Positions 42,661 through 51,011 are shown, numbered from the stretch's first letter. The stretch is DNA of 64,000 nucleotides from Chloroflexota bacterium (GCA_021783095.1 JAJXUG010000005.1:1-64000); one strand, 5' to 3'. A program made the numbers and translations. Notes: generated from the sequence alone by a model not told the origin.

Positions 42661-43797
42661 TCACGACGGCCCGACGAACAAGCCGCTCGTCGTGTCCGTG
42701 CCCTCCGGGACCACGTCAATGTCGAGCATGAGCCCTCCCGGCGGGAGGCTCGAGGTGAGAAGCGACACCTGCCGCTCCGTCAGCACGCCGAGCACGATGA
42801 GCGGCTTCTTCGCCGCGATGGTCCGGAGCTTCGGGATGAGTGACTCGAGAGGCGGCCCGGTCGGGTCGAGCGTCACCTCGATGGAACGCAGGCGCGGCAG
42901 CTCGAGCGCCCATTCGGCGAGGCTACCGACCGAGTGCGTGTGGAGCACGTGGAAGTCGAAGGCGTCGACGACGGCGGTCATAGAAGGCAGGAGGAATTCG
43001 CGATACTGCGCGTACGACAGATTCACCGCGTAGTCCTCCTGCAGCCGGATCGTGGTCCCCGGGCTCCAGATGCCGTACTGGTTGCAATACCCGCCCGCTA
43101 CCTGCGGGAGCATGTCCAGCTGGACGCGAGCCCAGTGGATGTACAGCTCAGTGATCCTGCCGAGGAGCGACTTGATCTCGTGCGGGTGGTCGTAGAACCC
43201 CATGTAGCAGCGCTCGACGCCGAGCGCCGCGATCAGCAGGTCGCCGGGCCCGCGGCTGATCATGTCGAGGGTGGGGATGCATCGATCCGGGTAGTAGCGA
43301 TCCACGATGTAGGCGAGGAAGTCCAGCAGCTTCGCCAGCCAGTCCATCCGGGGACTGAACCCCTCGTCCGGCCGTCTGTACCAGTCGTCGCCGAGGTACT
43401 CGATCGGCCACACGGTCTGCGAGACCGTCGACACTTGCATGCCGCAGCCCACGATGCCGACCAGCCACGGCACGCGGTGGTAGGGGAAGAGGGTGTTGAA
43501 CGTCGCGCGGCCCCTGGTCGCGGAGGAGCCCACGGGCACCATCGGGCCGGGCTGGAGCTTCTCGGGCCAAACGGCGTCGGGCTGGAGCAGCATCCCGTCG
43601 CGGTCGAGCCAAGCGTCCGGCAACGCGGCGACATGGCGGAACCGCTGCGCAAGCCCGCAGTCGTCGTTGACGATGGCGCCGACAGCCCTGCGCTCCCACC
43701 ACGCGGTGTGCAGCTCGATCAGATCCGCATCGGTCGCCCCGGTGACCGGGGTCGCCCCAATCGCTTCCCCGACCGCCGGTGGCCGCTCAGCGGCCAC
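42661..43797 (-). CDS. URO-D family protein, H-T-H variant
   Basis: A 378-aa divergent URO-D-fold protein. GTG 43797 overlaps the GntR gene end by 11 nt. In place of His-x-Cys-Gly it has VLHTHSVGSLAEW (near residue 290), lacking the zinc-ligand Cys. Many aromatic residues occur in the first half (YLGDDWYRRPDEGF). It forms, with the 30851 protein, a subgroup without the thiol ligand and may have a different metal or chemistry. Directly downstream of and coupled to the regulator. Confidence 0.72.
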   Translation of the reverse strand: MAAERPPAVGEAIGATPVTGATDADLIELHTAWWERRAVGAIVNDDCGLAQRFRHVAALPDAWLDRDGMLLQPDAVWPEKLQPGPMVPVGSSATRGRATFNTLFPYHRVPWLVGIVGCGMQVSTVSQTVWPIEYLGDDWYRRPDEGFSPRMDWLAKLLDFLAYIVDRYYPDRCIPTLDMISRGPGDLLIAALGVERCYMGFYDHPHEIKSLLGRITELYIHWARVQLDMLPQVAGGYCNQYGIWSPGTTIRLQEDYAVNLSYAQYREFLLPSMTAVVDAFDFHVLHTHSVGSLAEWALELPRLRSIEVTLDPTGPPLESLIPKLRTIAAKKPLIVLGVLTERQVSLLTSSLPPGGLMLDIDVVPEGTDTTSGLFVGPS

Positions 43798-44521
43798 GCT
43801 GCTGCCCGTCCCGAGGGGCGTCGAGCGTCCGCCTCTGGTAGCGCTGACGGCCGTTGTCCAGGTGCCGAATCATGGCGTCCCGAGCCTTGTCAGGATTCCG
43901 TTCGACGATGCTCTCGGCGACCACCTTGAGGTCGATCATGCCGAGTGTTTCCCACTCGGGCTCGAGGCCGGTCAGGTTCCGACTCTCGGAGAGGGACGTG
44001 CTCAGGCTCGCGAGGATCGCCGACAGCAGCGGGTTGTGGGTCGCCATGATGATCAGCGAGTGCAACTGGACATCACGCGTCCGGATGGCGTCGACGCTCA
44101 TCTCGCCGCTGGGGTAGGCAGCGAGCCACTCCTCCACCTCCGCGATCTCGGGCGCAGTCGCGCGCGCCGCCGCGAACGCCGCCGCGCCCCCCTCGAGCAG
44201 CCCCCGGACCTCGAACAGCCAGTCGAGCCCGTCCTCGCTCGCGAGCAGCACTTTCGCCGGCCTGAGGAGGAACCCGGCCTCGGCATCGAGCACGTAGGTG
44301 CCATCGCCCTGCCGCGAGTCGAGGATCCCCATGATCGTGAGAGCACGGATCGCCTCTCGGAGAGTCGGTCTGCTCACGCCGAGCTTGGCGCCCAAGTCAC
44401 GCTCCGGCGGCAGCCTCTGGCCCGGCACGAGGCGCCCCTCGATGATCAGGCGCTCGATTTGGTCGACGGCGTGCTCGGCGAGCCCGCGACGGTCGACGGT
44501 CGTGAATGCCTCCTCGGGCAC
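43787..44521 (-). CDS. FadR/GntR-family transcriptional regulator (FCD)
   Basis: A 244-aa regulator from GTG 44521, seven bases after GGGAGG. The longer TTG 44551 frame would run into the operator. N-terminal winged helix: LPPERDLGAKLGVSRPTLRE with the recognition helix, then REAIRALTIMGILDSRQGDG. The C-terminal FCD domain has RDVQLHSLI and RDAMIRHLDN, with probable metal-binding Asp and His. It is divergent from the SDR/permease operon, with the dyad AAATGG-cttga-CC(t)TTT just upstream, and is the best candidate to bind the three similar operators in this window. Ligand probably a sugar acid. Confidence 0.86.
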   Translation of the reverse strand: MPEEAFTTVDRRGLAEHAVDQIERLIIEGRLVPGQRLPPERDLGAKLGVSRPTLREAIRALTIMGILDSRQGDGTYVLDAEAGFLLRPAKVLLASEDGLDWLFEVRGLLEGGAAAFAAARATAPEIAEVEEWLAAYPSGEMSVDAIRTRDVQLHSLIIMATHNPLLSAILASLSTSLSESRNLTGLEPEWETLGMIDLKVVAESIVERNPDKARDAMIRHLDNGRQRYQRRTLDAPRDGQQRGR

Positions 44522-44544
44522 CGGTTCGCCTCCCGCCCACTTGG

Positions 44545-44585
44545 TGGCCAAATGGCTTGACCTTTATCCACCGGAAAGTTATCAT
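44545..44585 (+). promoter_or_regulatory. Operator/promoter of the shared type, copy 2
   Basis: TGGCCAAATGGCTTGACC (44545-44562) is identical over 18 nt to copy 1. -35 TTGACC (44557-44562), 17-nt spacer, -10 TATCAT (44580-44585), facing the SDR gene at 44763. The right half of the dyad is shortened by one base (CCTTTAT). The site lies between the regulator and the SDR operon, so it could also repress the regulator. Confidence 0.75.
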
Positions 44586-44632
44586 CCGGCCCTCTCCGAC
44601 GTCAACAAATGGGGTTACGTCGGTCGTCGCAC

Positions 44633-44655
44633 ATGAGATACGATGCGCTATATGC
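44633..44655. promoter_or_regulatory. AT-rich block GAGATACGATGCGCTATATG
   Basis: ATGAGATACGAT (44633-44644) is identical over 12 nt to 62861-62872 and similar to AT-rich blocks at 26777 and 32236. It lies about 110 nt upstream of the SDR start, downstream of promoter copy 2. A second operator is possible. Confidence 0.35.
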
Positions 44656-44762
44656 TGCAACCCGAGTGATGCGCGATCGCAACCCCGGGGAGTGGGTCAG
44701 CCTCTGCCACGTGACCGCTTGCCGGCCACAGTCAACGTCCGGACTCTAGTGCTGGTGCCGCG

Positions 44763-45593
44763 ATGAGTGTCGAAGGGGTTGCTGAAGTTGATCGGTTCAG
44801 GCTCGACGGCAGAGTCGCCCTAGTCACGGGCGCCGCATCCGGCCTCGGCCACTCGATCGCCGCGGGCCTCGCGTCGTACGGCGCGATCGTCGTCGGCGGT
44901 GACATCAACGACGAGGGTCTCGACGTCACGGTCAAGCGGATCCGGGCCGAGGGCGGGACCGCGATCGGCGTGCACTGCGATGTCTCGGACGAGGCGTCGA
45001 TCGAGGCGCTGTTCGCCCGCGTCGACGAGGAGTTCGGACGCGTCGACATCCTCGTCAACGACGCCTTCCGGCCGATCGACCGCGTCTACCCCCAGGACCA
45101 CGAGCTGGGCCCGTGGGAGGAGGCGATCCAGGTGAACCTCACGGGCTACTTCCTCTGCGCCCGCGCCGCCGGCCGCCGCATGATCGCGCGAGGCCAGGGG
45201 GGCAGTATCGTGAACATCAGCTCCATCGCCGGAAGCTCCGGGATGGGGCGCGGTAACTTCGTGTACTCGGTCACGAAGCACGGGGTCATCGGGCTCACGC
45301 GCGAGCTCGCGATCGAGTGGGCGAGGCACGGCATCCGCGTCAACGCGATCCAGCCCTGCCAGTTCCTGACGCCGGGGCTCAAGAAGTGGATCGACGCCGA
45401 GCCTGACCCGGTGGCCCTGACGAAGAACCTCGTGCGCGGGATCCCTCTCGATCGACTGGGAGACCCGGAGCGAGACATCGTGGGGCCCGTGGTCTTCCTC
45501 GTGTCTGACGCCGCCGCGATGGTCACGGGCGTCGTCCTGCCCGTCGACGGTGGCAACCTCGCCTTCAATGCAGGGGGGAGCAAGACTTGGTAG
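44763..45593 (+). CDS. SDR-family sugar dehydrogenase (paralog of 15880)
   Basis: A 276-aa SDR. TGAASGLG, VNDAF in the NNAG place, SSIAGSSGMG, YSVTKHG, and a C-terminal VDGGNLAFNAGG. Strong similarity throughout to the SDR at 15880-16698. First gene after promoter copy 2; the sugar permease follows. Probably the first oxidation step on the imported sugar. Confidence 0.85.
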   Translation: MSVEGVAEVDRFRLDGRVALVTGAASGLGHSIAAGLASYGAIVVGGDINDEGLDVTVKRIRAEGGTAIGVHCDVSDEASIEALFARVDEEFGRVDILVNDAFRPIDRVYPQDHELGPWEEAIQVNLTGYFLCARAAGRRMIARGQGGSIVNISSIAGSSGMGRGNFVYSVTKHGVIGLTRELAIEWARHGIRVNAIQPCQFLTPGLKKWIDAEPDPVALTKNLVRGIPLDRLGDPERDIVGPVVFLVSDAAAMVTGVVLPVDGGNLAFNAGGSKTW

Positions 45594-45642
45594 CTACCGT
45601 CCCGGCGCTTTCGACCCGCATGACCGGATTGGGCCGGGAGCG

Positions 45643-46650
45643 ATGACGATGCCGCTGCCGGAAGGACCCAGCGTGGCCGTCGCGATGCCGCGATCCCGGC
45701 TTCGCGGATTGACGCGCCGCGTCACCAGCATTCCCGAGATCACGCTCCTGGTCCTGTGCGTCATCGCCTTCATCCTGTTCACGGCTGCAAACAAGGGCTT
45801 CGCCACCGGCCCGAACATCGAGTCGCTGTTCCTCACGATCGTCTACACGGGCATCGTCGCCGCCGGCGAGGCCGTCATCATGATCGCCGGAGAATTTGAC
45901 CTGTCGGTCGGCTCGGTCGCGGGGATGGGGGCGATCGTCAGCGGCCTGCTGATGACCAGCTGGGGCCTCCCGGTGCCGGCCGCCATCGCGGGCGGTGTTG
46001 CCGCGGGCGCGGTGGTGGGTCTGGTCAACGGGTTGATCACGGTGAAGGTCGGGATCCCCGCGTTCGTCACCACGCTGAGCATGCTCTACATCGCCAAGGG
46101 CCTCGGGTACGTCATGAGCGGCGGCGACCCGGTCTACCCCCTGCCGCCCGATGCGGGAAACCTCGCCCGCACGGACATCCTCGGCATCCCGTCGTCGATC
46201 TGGGTCTTCCTCCTGATTATCGTGGTTGCAGACCTGGTCCTGCGGTTCAGCACCTGGGGCCGGATGGTGTACGCCACCGGGGGCAATCCCCGCACGACCG
46301 GTCTCGCAGGCATCAGCACAACGAAGGTCAAGATCCTTGCCTTCGCGCTGTGCGGCGCTCTCGCCAGCTTCGGCGGGATCATGCTCGTGAGCCGGCTCCA
46401 GCGAGCTGACGCCTCCATCGGGCAGGGCTGGGAGCTGAACGTCATCACCGCGTGTGTCGTCGGCGGAGTCGCCCTCGGCGGCGGCGTTGGCACGATCGCG
46501 GGAGTCTTCCTCGGGCTCGTCCTCCTGCAAGGGGTCCAGCAGGGCCTCGTCATCGCCGGAGTCGACGCGTCCCTCCAACCGGTCGTCGCGGGGATGATCC
46601 TCATCGGCGCAGTTGGTTTCGACTTGTATCGCCGCCGCAGGACCGTGTGA
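45643..46650 (+). CDS. Sugar ABC transporter permease (RbsC-like)
   Basis: A 335-aa multi-pass permease. IAGEFDLSVGSVAGMGAIVS and VVGGVALGGGVGTIAGVFLG are the family signatures. ATG 45643 with GGGAG upstream; the longer frame overlaps the SDR gene. It lies upstream of binding-protein copy 1. The matching ATPase is at 51094, after copy 2, so the transporter operon has been split by the duplication. Confidence 0.87.
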   Translation: MTMPLPEGPSVAVAMPRSRLRGLTRRVTSIPEITLLVLCVIAFILFTAANKGFATGPNIESLFLTIVYTGIVAAGEAVIMIAGEFDLSVGSVAGMGAIVSGLLMTSWGLPVPAAIAGGVAAGAVVGLVNGLITVKVGIPAFVTTLSMLYIAKGLGYVMSGGDPVYPLPPDAGNLARTDILGIPSSIWVFLLIIVVADLVLRFSTWGRMVYATGGNPRTTGLAGISTTKVKILAFALCGALASFGGIMLVSRLQRADASIGQGWELNVITACVVGGVALGGGVGTIAGVFLGLVLLQGVQQGLVIAGVDASLQPVVAGMILIGAVGFDLYRRRRTV

Positions 46651-46666
46651 CCCAATAGCCTCATCC

Positions 46667-46686
46667 GGCCAAAGGGTCCTCTGGCC
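46667..46686 (+). other. Hairpin between permease and binding-protein gene
   Basis: GGCCA-a-AGG-gt-CCT-c-TGGCC forms a short interrupted stem in the gap. No T-run. Possibly an mRNA processing or attenuation element that lets the binding protein be made in excess. Confidence 0.35.
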
Positions 46687-46813
46687 ATATCCGACTACTT
46701 GAGGAGGTGTGCGAACGGGAAGGCTGGTGCCGTCACGAGTCCCATCGGCTGGTCCCGAGGATCGTGCTTTGGGTCATCACGCGTTGGTGAGCGCCACTAG
46801 GAGGAGTTCCGGA

Positions 46814-47926
46814 ATGGGTTCTACGCAGACAAGGGGCCGACTGCTGTCGTTGGCTGCGGGCGTCATGCTCGTGGCCGCGGCCTGCGGCGGTTCGACAGCG
46901 ACCACCGCGCCCGCTTCGGCGGCGGCCCCCGCTTCGGCGGCGGCCCCCGCTTCGGCGGCGGCGCCGGCCGCGAACTCGGTCTACACCCCGTTGGCATCGG
47001 CGCCCTGTGATCTCAGCGGGAAGGACATCTACTTCCTGTCCGTGCTGAAGGCGCACCCGACGCTGCGCCTGTGGCAGCAGGGCTTCCTCGACGAGGCCAG
47101 GCGTATGGGGTTCAAGACCGAGACGATCGCGTCTCCTGACGACGCCGACTGGGCCAAGGCCGTGGCCCTCGGCGAGCAGATCCGCGCCACCGAGACGGCT
47201 GGCAACTACGGCATGGTGTTCGGCTACGGCGACCCGTCGGAGGCAGCCCTCGTCAAGGAGTTCGGCGACGCGAAGGTCCCGGTCATCTGGACGCACCAGG
47301 TCCTGACCGCCAACCAGATCCCGGGCGTCCTCGCCTGGAGCGGGTTCGATCCCGCGAAGTGGGGCGTGTCGGCCGCTGACGCCATCGGCGCCAAGATCAA
47401 CGGCACCGGCGCCGTCGCCATCACCGAGGGCTCGTTCAACCCGACCGAGGACGGCGTCGCCGCGGCGTTCACGACGGAGATGAACGCCAAGTACCCGAAC
47501 GTCAAGGTCCTCAAGCCGCAGGAGGAGGGCTTCGATCCCCCCACCGCGATCGCCAAGGCGGTCTCCATCCTCCAGGCCAACCCGGACGTGGTCGGCGCCC
47601 TCTCGACGACCGGCGCGGGCCCCGTGACCTGGGGCGGCGCGGCCGACCAGACCGGCCGCACCGTGTACTCCATCGGGCCGGACATGACCCGCCCCAACAT
47701 GGACCTCGTCAAGGCCGGCAAGGTGTTCGCGCTCGCGGCCCAGCCAGGCTACGAGGAGCACGAGCAGGCGGTCGACCTGATCGCCCAGTCGATGTGCGGC
47801 AAGACCGTGCCGTACGCCAACGAGCTCACCACGGCCATCGTCCAGGCCGACGGCCTCGCCCCGTACTACAAGATCGTGGACGAGGAGACCCCGTACACGC
47901 CCGCGCCGACCCCCAGTCCGTCCTGA
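46814..47926 (+). CDS. Sugar-binding lipoprotein, copy 1
   Basis: A 370-aa periplasmic-binding protein of the ribose-binding class. Signal peptide with lipobox LVAAACGG, an (APASAA)x3 linker, then FFLSVLKAHP-like sequence (DIYFLSVLKAHPTLRLWQQG) and LGEQIRATE. The mature sequence is identical to copy 2 at 49899. ATG 46814 with GAGGAG upstream. Located directly downstream of the permease at 45643 but followed by a decayed VOC gene in place of the ATPase gene. Probably functional. Confidence 0.86.
   Translation: MGSTQTRGRLLSLAAGVMLVAAACGGSTATTAPASAAAPASAAAPASAAAPAANSVYTPLASAPCDLSGKDIYFLSVLKAHPTLRLWQQGFLDEARRMGFKTETIASPDDADWAKAVALGEQIRATETAGNYGMVFGYGDPSEAALVKEFGDAKVPVIWTHQVLTANQIPGVLAWSGFDPAKWGVSAADAIGAKINGTGAVAITEGSFNPTEDGVAAAFTTEMNAKYPNVKVLKPQEEGFDPPTAIAKAVSILQANPDVVGALSTTGAGPVTWGGAADQTGRTVYSIGPDMTRPNMDLVKAGKVFALAAQPGYEEHEQAVDLIAQSMCGKTVPYANELTTAIVQADGLAPYYKIVDEETPYTPAPTPSPS
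46909..46964 (+). repeat. Tandem 18-nt repeats encoding APASAA linker
   Basis: Three near-perfect 18-nt units encode the linker after the lipid-anchored Cys. The same array is in copy 2 (49994-50049). The two arrays have equal unit number, which argues for very recent duplication, because such arrays change length readily. Confidence 0.7.
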
Positions 47927-47934
47927 TCGAGCGA

Positions 47935-47971
47935 GCGGGCGCGTCGGCGGCCACGCCGCCGTCGCGCCCGC
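47935..47971 (+). other. Strong hairpin after binding-protein gene, copy 1
   Basis: Arms 47935-47951 and 47955-47971 pair over 17 positions with a single mismatch around a 3-nt loop. It lies 9 nt after the stop codon of the binding protein. Such structures between binding-protein and membrane-component genes protect the upstream mRNA from 3' decay and reduce downstream expression. Confidence 0.7.
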
Positions 47972-48013
47972 CCACACCCAACCCGACGACAGACAAGACG
48001 AGGCACCCGTGAC

Positions 48014-48331
48014 TACCTGGAATGCCAAGCGCCGGCCCTGTCGGTCTGGCTGTCCCGGAGGCCGATGAGGTCGTCCAGCTGGTCGAGCTCCGGCTTCCGC
48101 TGGCCGTGCCTGTCCATCCGCCCATGACGAACCCACGCAGCGTGCATCTCCCATCACTGTCGTGGATGGGGGGCTGAACAATCGACTGGCGGAAGCGGGT
48201 TGGCCGCCGATCTTGCACCCACGGTCGTGATCATATCCGGAGCCAAAGGTGGAGGCGCTCTGGTCTTCGCTCGAGAATCGGGCGGCGCGGTGATCGAGTT
48301 CTTCGAGGCTCCCAACCGACCGGTGGCCTGA
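48014..48331 (+). pseudogene. Decayed VOC-family gene
   Basis: One frame reads GLAVPEADEVVQL and, further on, NPRSVHLPSLSW before a stop at 48175-48177. It aligns with LAVPGADQVLQL and PGSVHVAF of the VOC protein at 32331-32786. A second frame then reads PTVVIISGAKGGGALVFARE and IEFFEAP, aligning with that protein's PPVMITTGVNTGG and VEFFEAP end. The 5' part is missing, cut by the edge of the direct repeat. A frameshift and loss of the start show it is dead. Confidence 0.7.
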
Positions 48332-48333
48332 CT

Positions 48334-49653
48334 ATGGCCAGCCCGGCACCCGTTCACTCGGGCGGCACCGCGGCCGGTCCGGCGAGGGCCGCCGGGTGGG
48401 CGGCGCGGCTGCACGGGCTCCGATTCATCGCGCCCGGCGGAGCGACAGCCGCGCTCATCCTCGTGCTGCTCGCGGCGTTCGCGCTACGTGCCGCCTGGCT
48501 TGGCAGCCCGAGCGGGTCGCTCATCTTCGATGAGCGGTACTACGTGAATGCCGCGCGGACGCTCCTCGGCTGGCCGGTCAGCTCCGGGGTCTGGGCGGGG
48601 TCGCCCGCCGGGCTCGATCCGAACACGGAGCATCCTCCGCTCGGGAAGCTGCTGATCGCGGGTTCGATGCTCGTGTTCGGCGATGATGCGATCGGGTGGC
48701 GGGCGCCGAGCCTGGTCGCCGGCATGGTCGCGCTCGCTGCCGTGTACGGGATCGTACGGGCGCTGGGCGGGTCGCCGTGGACCGCGGTTCTTGCGGTGGC
48801 GATCTACGCGCTGGACACCCTCTCGTTCATCCACGGACGAATCGGCTTGCTCGACATGATGATGATCGCGCTCGTCCTTCTCGGGGCCTGGGCGGCGCTG
48901 CGGCAACGCCCGGGGACGGCGGGAGTCCTCATGGGCCTCGGCGTGCTCGTCAAGGTCACGGCCGTGTTCGCCGTGCTCGCTGCCGTCGGGTGGCTCGCCG
49001 TGGAGCTGTGGCGGCGGGTCCGCGTGCGCGGAACACTCGAGGCCGCGGACCTCGGTCCCGCTGTGCGCCTCATTGGTGTCTTCGCGGTCGTCGGATTTTG
49101 CGGCCTCTGGTTGCTCGACCTGCGTTTCACCACCTTCACCACGCCGCTCGCCCACCTCTCCCGCATGTTCGGCTATGGCCTGGGTCTCCATCCCGCGTAC
49201 AGCTCCGACGAGATCTCGAGCCAGCCGTGGGAATGGCTGGTCAACGGGGGCCAGTTCGACTACCTCAGGGAATCGGTCGCCTCGGTGGCGGGCTACACGG
49301 TCCTCGACCTGCCACCCACGATCGATTTCCACGCGATGCTCAATCCCGTCCTGATCGGCAGCCTCGTCCCGGTCGTCCTCTTCGCCTGGACGCGGGCGCG
49401 AGAGGCGCGCGATCCGCTCGCGGGCTGGGCACTCGTCTGGATGGCCGCGGACTATCTCCCGCTCATCGCGCTCGCGGTCGTCTCCAATCGGGTGATGTTC
49501 ATCTACTACGCCCTCCCGGTCGTCCCGGGGCTTGCCATTGCGACGGCGGTCCTGCTCAGACGGGCAAGCCTTCCGCGCACCGTCGCCTGGGGATATCTCG
49601 CGGCGATGGCCGCCGTGTTCGTGGCGTCCTTTCCGTTTCGACAGGTGCCGTAG
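48334..49653 (+). CDS. Glycosyltransferase family 39-like membrane protein
   Basis: A 439-aa polytopic protein with about ten TM segments. FDERYYVNAAR near residue 65 has the Asp-Glu pair in the first extracytoplasmic loop typical of PMT/ArnT-like mannosyltransferases; TEHPPLGKLLIAG and SFIHGRIGLLDM match the family. ATG 48334 lies 2 nt after the VOC relic. It would move sugar from a polyprenyl carrier to a protein or lipid at the outer face of the membrane. Its place between two transporter pieces suggests insertion during the rearrangement. Confidence 0.75.
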   Translation: MASPAPVHSGGTAAGPARAAGWAARLHGLRFIAPGGATAALILVLLAAFALRAAWLGSPSGSLIFDERYYVNAARTLLGWPVSSGVWAGSPAGLDPNTEHPPLGKLLIAGSMLVFGDDAIGWRAPSLVAGMVALAAVYGIVRALGGSPWTAVLAVAIYALDTLSFIHGRIGLLDMMMIALVLLGAWAALRQRPGTAGVLMGLGVLVKVTAVFAVLAAVGWLAVELWRRVRVRGTLEAADLGPAVRLIGVFAVVGFCGLWLLDLRFTTFTTPLAHLSRMFGYGLGLHPAYSSDEISSQPWEWLVNGGQFDYLRESVASVAGYTVLDLPPTIDFHAMLNPVLIGSLVPVVLFAWTRAREARDPLAGWALVWMAADYLPLIALAVVSNRVMFIYYALPVVPGLAIATAVLLRRASLPRTVAWGYLAAMAAVFVASFPFRQVP

Positions 49654-49805
49654 GAGCTGGCGGTGACTCAAGTCGCAGGGGGCCGCACCGGAGTCCGGGG
49701 GTCGATGCAAGAGTCGACTTGCCAAGGGTGGGTGGCGGTGTCCGGCCCTGATCCTCAGCGCCGATTCGGCGCCGCGGAACCCAGCCGCCAAGATCGTATA
49801 TGGAC

Positions 49806-49842
49806 AGATGGCTTGACCATTTAGTTGTTTGCAGGCTACCAT
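49806..49842 (+). promoter_or_regulatory. Operator/promoter of the shared type, copy 3
   Basis: AGATGGCTTGACCATTTA carries the same dyad as copies 1 and 2. -35 TTGACC (49813-49818), 18-nt spacer, -10 TACCAT (49837-49842), facing binding-protein copy 2 at 49899. The 5' TGGCCA of the other copies is replaced by TGGACA. Confidence 0.7.
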
Positions 49843-49898
49843 CTGCAGGGGTGTCGGGTCATCACGCGTTGGTGAGCGCCACTAGGAGGAGTTCCGGA

Positions 49899-51011
49899 AT
49901 GGGTTCTACGCAGACAAGGGGCCGACTGCTGTCGTTGGCTGCGGGCGTCATGCTCGTGGCCGCGGCCTGCGGCGGTTCGACAGCGACCACCGCGCCCGCT
50001 TCGGCGGCGGCCCCCGCTTCGGCGGCGGCCCCCGCTTCGGCGGCGGCGCCGGCCGCGAACTCGGTCTACACCCCGTTGGCATCGGCGCCCTGTGATCTCA
50101 GCGGGAAGGACATCTACTTCCTGTCCGTGCTGAAGGCGCACCCGACGCTGCGCCTGTGGCAGCAGGGCTTCCTCGACGAGGCCAGGCGTATGGGGTTCAA
50201 GACCGAGACGATCGCGTCTCCTGACGACGCCGACTGGGCCAAGGCCGTGGCCCTCGGCGAGCAGATCCGCGCCACCGAGACGGCTGGCAACTACGGCATG
50301 GTGTTCGGCTACGGCGACCCGTCGGAGGCAGCCCTCGTCAAGGAGTTCGGCGACGCGAAGGTCCCGGTCATCTGGACGCACCAGGTCCTGACCGCCAACC
50401 AGATCCCGGGCGTCCTCGCCTGGAGCGGGTTCGATCCCGCGAAGTGGGGCGTGTCGGCCGCTGACGCCATCGGCGCCAAGATCAACGGCACCGGCGCCGT
50501 CGCCATCACCGAGGGCTCGTTCAACCCGACCGAGGACGGCGTCGCCGCGGCGTTCACGACGGAGATGAACGCCAAGTACCCGAACGTCAAGGTCCTCAAG
50601 CCGCAGGAGGAGGGCTTCGATCCCCCCACCGCGATCGCCAAGGCGGTCTCCATCCTCCAGGCCAACCCGGACGTGGTCGGCGCCCTCTCGACGACCGGCG
50701 CGGGCCCCGTGACCTGGGGCGGCGCGGCCGACCAGACCGGCCGCACCGTGTACTCCATCGGGCCGGACATGACCCGCCCCAACATGGACCTCGTCAAGGC
50801 CGGCAAGGTGTTCGCGCTCGCGGCCCAGCCAGGCTACGAGGAGCACGAGCAGGCGGTCGACCTGATCGCCCAGTCGATGTGCGGCAAGACCGTGCCGTAC
50901 GCCAACGAGCTCACCACGGCCATCGTCCAGGCCGACGGCCTCGCCCCGTACTACAAGATCGTGGACGAGGAGACCCCGTACACGCCCGCGCCGACCCCCA
51001 GTCCGTCCTGA
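49899..51011 (+). CDS. Sugar-binding lipoprotein, copy 2
   Basis: Identical 370-aa product to copy 1 (46814). Here it has its own promoter (copy 3, about 50 nt upstream) and is followed by hairpin and ATPase gene. The signal-lipoprotein end VMLVAAACGG and Ala/Ser/Pro linker precede the sugar-binding domain. Two genes for the same protein would raise its dose relative to the membrane parts. Confidence 0.86.
   Translation: MGSTQTRGRLLSLAAGVMLVAAACGGSTATTAPASAAAPASAAAPASAAAPAANSVYTPLASAPCDLSGKDIYFLSVLKAHPTLRLWQQGFLDEARRMGFKTETIASPDDADWAKAVALGEQIRATETAGNYGMVFGYGDPSEAALVKEFGDAKVPVIWTHQVLTANQIPGVLAWSGFDPAKWGVSAADAIGAKINGTGAVAITEGSFNPTEDGVAAAFTTEMNAKYPNVKVLKPQEEGFDPPTAIAKAVSILQANPDVVGALSTTGAGPVTWGGAADQTGRTVYSIGPDMTRPNMDLVKAGKVFALAAQPGYEEHEQAVDLIAQSMCGKTVPYANELTTAIVQADGLAPYYKIVDEETPYTPAPTPSPS

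Larger units (their letters stand above)
46771..48013 (+). repeat. 1243-bp direct repeat, copy 1
   Basis: Identical by eye to 49856-51098 (offset 3085). It covers the ribosome site, the whole binding-protein gene, the intergenic hairpin and the first bases (GTGAC) of the ATPase gene. Beyond the edges the sequences are unrelated. No IS or terminal inverted repeat is seen at the ends. Confidence 0.85.

Noticed and set aside
45565-46578. Long minus frame opposite the permease
   Set aside because: Asp/Arg/His-rich repeats characteristic of antisense to a membrane protein.
46733-48181. Long minus-strand frames opposite the binding-protein genes (also 49836-51062)
   Set aside because: Shadow frames of the repeated gene with biased Arg/Gly/Leu composition; the same frame appears in both copies only because the DNA is identical.
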